From an uncultured Chloroflexota bacterium (GTDB taxonomy: Bacteria > Chloroflexota > Anaerolineae > Caldilineales > Caldilineaceae), in NCBI GenBank assembly GCA_903858085.1, contig CAIOHJ010000242.1:1-10605 (forward strand): a stretch of DNA of 10,605 bases, written 5' to 3'. Under the pieces are notes generated by a model. It searched no databases and was not told where the DNA came from. It was given only the letters and a program-made list of their open reading frames with translations. Shown here piece by piece: positions 5,517 through 10,605 of the stretch. The first letter of the stretch is position 1. Every line of letters starts with the position of its first letter. A program made the translations under genes and the position numbers.

Positions 5517-8015
5517 TCAATCGACCTGCAGCAGGCCGATCTCGACGAAATCGTTCTTTTCGCCGCTGTCGGTTGGCAGCCGCGTGCCGCTGGCGTCGTA
5601 CAGCCCTACCCGGACACTGAATTCACCGGCCTGTAGACTGGCCGGCAAGGAGAGGGTATAGGTCTCTTCGAGGGTCATTCCGGGCGTCCAGAGCTGGGTA
5701 GGGGCCTGGGGGCTGCGGTCCTGCTGAGCCACCAGCTGGCCGGCTGGGTCGACGACGTGGACAAACATGGTATAGGCCGCGGCAGTGGGATGCAGGCTTT
5801 GCCAGACCAGTGTGACAGGCAGCGTCTGCCCGGCCGCCAACGTGGAGGGCAGCGTGTAGCCGGCCAGACGAATGCTGGCCCCGAAGTCTGCGGGAAGCTG
5901 GCCCGTCGATGCAGGTGTCGGCGCGATTCCGACCTGGATCAAGAGGAGATCTGCCTCTGTGCCTCCTGCCTGTAGTTGGCGGTTGCCTGGATAGGTGACT
6001 GGCAGCAAGTCGAGCGTTTCGCTCTCATAAAAGGCAAGTGTCAGCCTGTACAGGCCATCTGGCAAAGTGGGGGGCAGGGTCAGGAGATGGGCGTCCCGGC
6101 GTACCTCGCGCAGCGGCCACTCGCGGGTTGGGCTTCCATAGGGCCAGCCTTCGCTGCGCCACACCTCGCTGCCATCCGGCCCGTACAGACGGAGCAATGC
6201 GCTGACATTCTGTTCCATTGTCTGGATTTTTTTGAGATAGAGTGCGACCTCGCCGCTCTCTCCCGGCTGGCCGGGCAGCGGAGAGAGGTCGTGTTTCAGC
6301 AGCCGCAGGGCCCCCCCAAAGTCGATGATCCGCTGCGAGTCGACCTTGGGGTTGGGGGGAGGCAGGGTCTGCACGAGATCGTAGACCTGTGCCAGTTCCA
6401 ACCCGCGGAAACGATAGACATAGACCGGCGTCTGTGCTGCAAAAAATTCCAGCGTCTGGGCGTCGGGCAGCTGACGTTGCCATTGGTTGGCGTAGGTGAC
6501 GGCGTAGTCTGCTTCCAGCCAGTCGCGCTGCAGGCTGCTGGCGTAACTGATGGCATCGTGCTGATAAAAGTAGGAAAACGGGCCGTTGTGGTAGGCGGCC
6601 AGGGCTGGGCGTGACTGGCCTTGGCCGTATTCGTTCAGCCAGCGTGCAGCCTGGTCAAGACCTTCTCCCCAACCAATCACCAACATCTGCGGGGCGGTGG
6701 CAGTGCCACCTACCAAGGGGTTGAAGTAGGTGAAGTAATAAGGCGCGTGGTAAGCAGCGAACGAGCCATGCAGCGCGCACAGGGCCATAGCGCCGCCCCA
6801 TCCAGGCCCCAGTCGCCGGGGAGCGTGGGCCAGCCACGGCTGCTGCCAGACGAGCTGGGCAAGACCATACCAGCCGATCGCGCCGATGAGATCCAGTGCA
6901 AGCAGCACGGGCAGGGCATAGCGGTCCGATTTTTTGCCCCCCAGCGTCATGCCAGCGGTAAAAAGCAGAGCAAAGAGCAAGAAACCCAGCAGCACAGAAC
7001 GGGTTGTTTGCTGGCGGAAGAGCGGAGCGCCGCGCGTGGCCCACAACACGCCCGCTGCGATTCCGCCGAGCAGAGTGGCTGGTGTGGCCCGGAAGAGCAG
7101 CGCGACCGGATAAAACAGCCACCCTGGATCTTCGACACGCTGCCCCCAGAAAAAATTGGGGTTGGTGTGTCCTTCGGCGTGCACGCTCATCTCCGCCAGA
7201 ATCTGGGTGAGGGTCTGCACAGGCTGTACCCATAGGGCAGGCCAGAGTGCGACAAACAGAACGAGGGCAACACCGCCCCAGAGGGCGATGCTTCCCAGCG
7301 CAGCCCCTCCCTGCCGGGCTGAACGGCCGCTGCGCCACCAGTCGATCGCCACCAGCAGCCCCAGTGTGGCAACCAGAAAGATGGCAGGGGTCTTGGTCAG
7401 CCCGGCCAGCCCGCCGGCCCCTGCTGAGAGCAGCAGGTACCGGCGGGCTCTGCCTGCAGAAAGCCAGGCGAGCAACGCCGACAGGCTGAGCAGCAAAAAG
7501 ATGGCCAGCAAGCTGTCTGGATGGAGACGCTGGGTGAGTGAGATGCCAAAAGGGGACCAGCCGACGAACAGGATGGCCAGCAGGGCAGCGGGCTTGCCCA
7601 AAAGCGTACGCAGCGGAAGGTACATCACCATCAGCAAAAAGGTGATGAGCAGAATGACCGCCCAACGTCCGGCGATCAACAAGGTCAATGGGCTGACTGG
7701 CAGATGGGTCTGGAGCCAGGCTTGGGTGGCCTTGCTCTCCCAGTCGAACGGGGCCGGTGCCTGTGTGGCCAGCTCGGGGAACAACGCCAGAAAACTGCTC
7801 ATCCCGACATACATCACCGACACACCTGGATGTGCGATCTGAAAGGTGCTGGGCCAGTCATGGTGGGCAAGCGCGTAATAAAAATTGGCCGAGCGGGCCA
7901 GCCACTTGGGCTCGTCAGGGCTGACAGCCAGGGTCAGCCCTGGCAGGCGGGGGAGCAGAAGCAGACAGAACAACACCGCCGCAGCCCCCACCCTGTTGAG
8001 AGGATGTCTGTTCAT
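5517..8015 (-). CDS. GT39/PMT-like membrane glycosyltransferase with two C-terminal beta-sandwich modules
   Basis: 832 residues from the ATG at 8015-8013. The frame runs on upstream to 8117 (34 more residues), but that stretch is not membrane-like, and this ATG sits just before the first helix (about 9-29). No clear Shine-Dalgarno is visible. After helix 1 comes A-V-S-P-D-E-P-K-W, with D34-E35 as the first-loop acidic motif expected of GT39/ArnT-type enzymes, then I-A-H-P-G-V-S (60-66). About ten further hydrophobic helices follow to about residue 420, including G-G-K-K-S-D-R-Y-A-L-P. Then P-Y-Y-F-T-Y-F-N-P-L-V-G-G and V-I-G-W-G-E-G-L-D-Q-A-A-R-W-L (about 425-460), which I recognise from Chloroflexota GT39-like proteins. 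Two beta-sandwich-like modules end the protein (about 560-697 and 708-832); the second has L-P-V-T-L-V-W-Q-S and A-G-E-F-S-V-R-V-G-L-Y-D. Predicted to move sugar from a polyprenyl donor to a protein or glycan outside the membrane. Its stop lies 2 nt from that of paralog C. Confidence 0.88.
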   Translation of the reverse strand: MNRHPLNRVGAAAVLFCLLLLPRLPGLTLAVSPDEPKWLARSANFYYALAHHDWPSTFQIAHPGVSVMYVGMSSFLALFPELATQAPAPFDWESKATQAWLQTHLPVSPLTLLIAGRWAVILLITFLLMVMYLPLRTLLGKPAALLAILFVGWSPFGISLTQRLHPDSLLAIFLLLSLSALLAWLSAGRARRYLLLSAGAGGLAGLTKTPAIFLVATLGLLVAIDWWRSGRSARQGGAALGSIALWGGVALVLFVALWPALWVQPVQTLTQILAEMSVHAEGHTNPNFFWGQRVEDPGWLFYPVALLFRATPATLLGGIAAGVLWATRGAPLFRQQTTRSVLLGFLLFALLFTAGMTLGGKKSDRYALPVLLALDLIGAIGWYGLAQLVWQQPWLAHAPRRLGPGWGGAMALCALHGSFAAYHAPYYFTYFNPLVGGTATAPQMLVIGWGEGLDQAARWLNEYGQGQSRPALAAYHNGPFSYFYQHDAISYASSLQRDWLEADYAVTYANQWQRQLPDAQTLEFFAAQTPVYVYRFRGLELAQVYDLVQTLPPPNPKVDSQRIIDFGGALRLLKHDLSPLPGQPGESGEVALYLKKIQTMEQNVSALLRLYGPDGSEVWRSEGWPYGSPTREWPLREVRRDAHLLTLPPTLPDGLYRLTLAFYESETLDLLPVTYPGNRQLQAGGTEADLLLIQVGIAPTPASTGQLPADFGASIRLAGYTLPSTLAAGQTLPVTLVWQSLHPTAAAYTMFVHVVDPAGQLVAQQDRSPQAPTQLWTPGMTLEETYTLSLPASLQAGEFSVRVGLYDASGTRLPTDSGEKNDFVEIGLLQVD

Positions 8016-8032
8016 ACGAACGATGGCACCGA

Positions 8033-8041
8033 TGCTATAAT
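8033..8041 (+). promoter_or_regulatory. putative extended -10 promoter for the 8211-10604 gene
   Basis: TGCTATAAT at 8033-8041 is a consensus TATAAT with an upstream TGn extension. No good -35 lies 16-18 nt upstream. The predicted start near 8048 would give a leader of about 160 nt, containing the palindrome at 8165-8194. It lies 18 nt outside the start codon of the divergent glycosyltransferase, so the two transcripts would overlap at their 5' ends. Confidence 0.35.
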
Positions 8042-8122
8042 GGGTCGAACAGGTCCTTGGTTCACTGCAAAGGTTCATTCTGCATTCAACAGCCACAATC
8101 GGCTGCATTTTTGTCAAGACGC

Positions 8123-8152
8123 AGTATAGCGCGAGCCCAGCCTTTTGGACAA
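8123..8152 (-). promoter_or_regulatory. putative sigma70-type promoter for the 5517-8015 glycosyltransferase
   Basis: On the minus strand, TTGTCC (8152-8147) and TATACT (8128-8123) are separated by 18 nt. Predicted start near 8116 leaves about 100 nt before the ATG at 8015. The palindrome at 8165-8194 is just upstream of the -35, a place where a regulator could bind. Confidence 0.45.
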
Positions 8153-8164
8153 TTGGCTGTGTTT

Positions 8165-8194
8165 ACCTGGGAGCTGTTGCAACAGCTCCCAGGT
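8165..8194. promoter_or_regulatory. perfect 30-bp palindrome between divergent glycosyltransferase genes
   Basis: The arm ACCTGGGAGCTGTTG (8165-8179) is followed directly by its exact reverse complement (8180-8194), with no spacer and no mismatch. In RNA it would fold to a stem of about 13 bp with a four-base loop. It ends 1 nt before the GAGGG ribosome site (8196-8200) of the next gene and lies 12 nt upstream of the predicted -35 of the divergent gene. No T-tract follows on either strand, so it is not an intrinsic terminator. An operator for a dimeric regulator, or a translation-controlling hairpin, would both fit. Confidence 0.75.
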
Positions 8195-8210
8195 TGAGGG
8201 ATATGTCTCG

Positions 8211-10604
8211 ATGATTCGTTCGTTTCCGAGCTGGCTGCTGGGGGTCAGCGCTTTTTATCTGATTTTACCCCAGCTGATTTTTGTGGGGGGATGGCTGCAA
8301 GGCCCGTGGGCTGTGGGGGGGATGGTGTGCTGCCTGCTCGGCCTGGTGGGGGTGGTGCGGGCCGCTGACCCTGCTCTGCACCGACAGATCGAGCAGTGGC
8401 GACGCACCGCTACCTGGCCTGCGTTGGGGCTGCTGCTGCTGGGGTGTCTGGTGCTGGTGGCGGTTTCTGGAGTTGGGGGCTACGGCGCGCAGATTCGGGA
8501 CTGGGAAAAACATGAGATTGTTCTCGAAGATCTCATCCGCTACGACTGGCCTGTGGTCTATCGCTATCATGGCGTCAATGCCGGTCTGGTCTATTACATC
8601 GCCTACTATCTGCCGGCGGCTCTGGTCGGCAAGTGGCTGGGGGTGGATGCAGCGCATCAGTGTCTGGCGTTGTGGACTTTGGTGGGGCTGGTGCTGTCGG
8701 TTCTCTGGTTTGCAGTGATTGTACAGCGCAAGCCGCTGTATGGGTTGGCGATCTTTGCGCTTTTTTCGGGGGTGAGCATTGCAAACGTTGTGTTGGCTGC
8801 CATTCCTGGGGTCGTGCTGCACCCGGAGGGGGCCAGTCTGGGCAGCAGGCCAGGCGAGCTTCACCCGGGGGGGATGTCGGTCTGGCAGTACCGGTCGAAC
8901 CTGGTGGGGCTGTTCTGGGCACCGCAGCATGCACTCTCTGGCTGGCTGTTTACGGCGCTGCTGTTGGCGACATTTTTATATTCGGAGCGGCGTGACCGGG
9001 TGCTCTGGTACTGGGCGGCAACCCCGCTCTGGTCTCCTTTTGTCACCTTGGGATTGGTGCCGTTGTTGGCGGCGGATCTGAGCGATCGCCGGCGGTTTTG
9101 GCTGCGGCTGCGCTCCTATGGGTCGGTCGCCAACGTGGCCGGGCTCGGGATGCTGGCCTTCAGTCTGGTCTATTTTGCCAGCAAGCTGGCCCCCCTGGCG
9201 GCGGCGTTGGAAGGTCCATTTCGGGTCGGCACGATCTTTTCGGAAGTTGGCCGCTGGGCTCACCCAGCGCAGCTGGCGCTGGCGTTTGTTCTTTTTTGTC
9301 TGTTGGAATTTGGCCTCTACTTTGCCATTGACCGTTTTGCTTCCTATCGCAACGCCAGCCATCTGCGACGACTTTACTGGGCTCTGCTGGGCTGGCTGCT
9401 GCTGCTCCCCCTCTTTGTCTTTGGCCAGTTCAACGATCTGGTGTTGGGTGCTTCGTTGCCGGCCCTGTTTTTTGTGGCGACGATCGTGGGCCGCAACGGC
9501 TATCTTCTGCAGGGAGTGACACGGCGGCGCGCGCTGGCCTGGACAGCGGTGCTGCTGCTGGCAGCGGCAACCCCGATCCTCGAGCTGACCAATCAGCTGG
9601 CCACGATCGCCGAGCGCGGCTCTTTGCGCAAAGCGCAGATCGGCCAGCCTCGCTCGTTGCCCGAACAGTACGCGCTGCGTCCGGAGCTGGTCAGACAGTA
9701 TGTGAGCAGCCTGGACACACTCTTTTTTACGACGCTGGCGCGCCAGGAATCGCAGCGTGCGGCGCAGGAGACGCAGGGCTTCGACCCTCTGTTGTTTGCG
9801 GGCAGCATTGTGCTGGCCGATGTTCGGATCGATCCGGTCGATCCCCAGCCAGGGGAGGCAGTGCAGCTGCAGTTGCTCTTTCAGGCAGTGGCTGCAGTGC
9901 CCCAGGATTACTCGTTGGGGGTGCAGCTGATCGACGCGCAGGGCAACGTGCTCTGGCAGCAGCACAGCTGGCCTGTCGGGATGGCGACCTCGACCTGGGC
10001 TCCTTCGCGCGCGCTTCGCTCTGATCAGCGCTCGATGGTCGTTCCGCCGGACAGTGTACCCGGGCTCTATCGTCTGGAGCTGTATCTGGTCGACCCGGTC
10101 ACCCAGGAAAAAATCAGCCCGCAGCGGGTCGCCGACGGGGCCCTTGTGGCTGCGGTGGTGCCAGTAGGCGTGCTGGCGGTCGGCACAGGCCTCCAGCGTC
10201 TGCCGGGCACCCCGCTGGCACAGCCTGCCTATTTTGGCTCCGATCTGGCGTTGGTGGCTGCCAGCCACCCTGCCGAGAGCGCTGCCGGTCTGCTCTTCAC
10301 TGTCGACCTGGTGTGGCAGGCACAGCAGCGAGCACAGGCGGAATACACCGGGTTTGTGCACCTGCTGGACGCACAGGGCCAGCTAGTGGCACAAAACGAC
10401 CACCCGATCGCCGACAATTTTGTTCCGCCCCCGTTGTTTCGCAAAGGGCTGCTGCTGGCAGACCGCTACACGTTCGAGCTGCCGCCCACACTGGTTGCAG
10501 GCGAGTACCAGACGGTGGTGGGGGTGTACAACACGCAGACTCTGGAGCGGCTCCCGGTTGGACAGACCGACACCTATCTGCTCGGCACTGTCACAGTGCC
10601 CTGA
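8211..10604 (+). CDS. large multi-pass membrane protein, probable GT-C glycosyltransferase, with two C-terminal beta-sandwich modules
   Basis: 797 residues. The ATG at 8211 is chosen because GAGGG lies 10 nt upstream (8196-8200) and the first helix follows at once; an upstream TTG at 8145 would place the palindrome inside the coding region. Helices lie at about 8-28, 32-50 and 70-90, then an outer loop with I-R-D-W-E-K-H-E (95-102) and Y-D-W-P-V-V-Y (111-117). That loop matches the position and acidic character of the GT-C first-loop catalytic motif. Further helices continue to about 458, with F-W-A-P-Q-H-A-L-S-G-W (235-245) and S-P-F-V-T-L-G-L (275-282). After a charged linker, two beta-sandwich-like modules follow (about 529-655 and 673-797), each with a G-L-Y-R-L or A-G-E-Y-Q-type strand; they match the tail of the 5517-8015 product. 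I do not recognise the membrane half as a named family, so the GT-C assignment rests on layout and shared modules. An O-antigen-like or polymer membrane protein is the main alternative. The gene is complete, ending 1 nt before the window edge. Confidence 0.8.
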   Translation: MIRSFPSWLLGVSAFYLILPQLIFVGGWLQGPWAVGGMVCCLLGLVGVVRAADPALHRQIEQWRRTATWPALGLLLLGCLVLVAVSGVGGYGAQIRDWEKHEIVLEDLIRYDWPVVYRYHGVNAGLVYYIAYYLPAALVGKWLGVDAAHQCLALWTLVGLVLSVLWFAVIVQRKPLYGLAIFALFSGVSIANVVLAAIPGVVLHPEGASLGSRPGELHPGGMSVWQYRSNLVGLFWAPQHALSGWLFTALLLATFLYSERRDRVLWYWAATPLWSPFVTLGLVPLLAADLSDRRRFWLRLRSYGSVANVAGLGMLAFSLVYFASKLAPLAAALEGPFRVGTIFSEVGRWAHPAQLALAFVLFCLLEFGLYFAIDRFASYRNASHLRRLYWALLGWLLLLPLFVFGQFNDLVLGASLPALFFVATIVGRNGYLLQGVTRRRALAWTAVLLLAAATPILELTNQLATIAERGSLRKAQIGQPRSLPEQYALRPELVRQYVSSLDTLFFTTLARQESQRAAQETQGFDPLLFAGSIVLADVRIDPVDPQPGEAVQLQLLFQAVAAVPQDYSLGVQLIDAQGNVLWQQHSWPVGMATSTWAPSRALRSDQRSMVVPPDSVPGLYRLELYLVDPVTQEKISPQRVADGALVAAVVPVGVLAVGTGLQRLPGTPLAQPAYFGSDLALVAASHPAESAAGLLFTVDLVWQAQQRAQAEYTGFVHLLDAQGQLVAQNDHPIADNFVPPPLFRKGLLLADRYTFELPPTLVAGEYQTVVGVYNTQTLERLPVGQTDTYLLGTVTVP

Positions 10605-10605
10605 C

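Noticed and set aside
6655..7665. 336-codon minus-strand frame inside the 5517-8015 gene
   Set aside because: Same strand but another frame; it breaks no motif of the real gene and encodes an Ala/Arg/Pro-rich product without homology signs.
8165..8194. Palindrome as an intrinsic terminator or insertion-element end
   Set aside because: No T-tract follows on either strand, and there is no transposase, second copy or target duplication in the window.
8976..10361. 461-codon open frame on the minus strand
   Set aside because: Antisense shadow of the 8211-10604 gene, rich in Arg, Gln and His, with no start context.

Overview
The window is GC-rich bacterial DNA holding six protein genes. One is cut by the left edge and five are complete. 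I see no RNA gene, transposase, integrase or CRISPR array. Three features suggest a Chloroflexota bacterium of the Anaerolineae/Caldilineae type: large GT-C (GT39/PMT-like) membrane glycosyltransferases with added C-terminal beta-sandwich modules, secreted proteins with Thr/Pro-rich linkers next to a short Y-x-P-[IV]-[IV]-A motif, and sigma70-type promoters. This assignment is an inference from protein style, not from a marker gene.

Layout. Positions 1-2214 (+) carry the C-terminal 737 residues of a GT39-like membrane protein. A 15-bp tandem repeat (2203-2240) spans its stop codon and fills the gap to a convergent gene. Positions 2252-5514 hold three paralogous secreted proteins with an FGE-sulfatase (SUMF1/EgtB/PvdO-type, C-type-lectin-like) fold: paralog A (2252-3229, -), paralog B (3543-4553, +) and paralog C (4525-5514, +). 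A and B diverge from a 313-bp spacer with a plausible promoter for each. B and C form a tandem, overlapping pair. Positions 5517-8015 (-) encode a complete GT39-like glycosyltransferase whose stop lies 2 nt from that of C. A 195-bp divergent spacer with promoter-like elements and a perfect 30-bp palindrome separates it from a second large membrane protein (8211-10604, +), probably also of GT-C type.

How the parts may work together. Both complete membrane proteins, and the truncated one, have a multi-pass N-terminal half and an extracytoplasmic C-terminal half ending in beta-sandwich modules (one in the truncated protein, two in the others). They probably transfer sugar from a polyprenyl-linked donor at the outer face of the membrane. 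The three FGE-like proteins are exported to the same side. They lack the two copper-binding cysteines of true formylglycine-generating enzymes, so they are more likely binding or structural proteins than sulfatase activators. Their Thr/Pro linkers could be glycosylation targets, which is speculative.

The most interesting signal is the C-terminal 35-residue segment of the three paralogs. It aligns without gaps on a fixed scaffold but differs at scattered positions. This resembles the ligand-binding variable region of diversity-generating-retroelement (DGR) target proteins of this fold. No reverse transcriptase or template repeat is in the window, and synonymous differences argue against very recent diversification, so this remains a lead to test.
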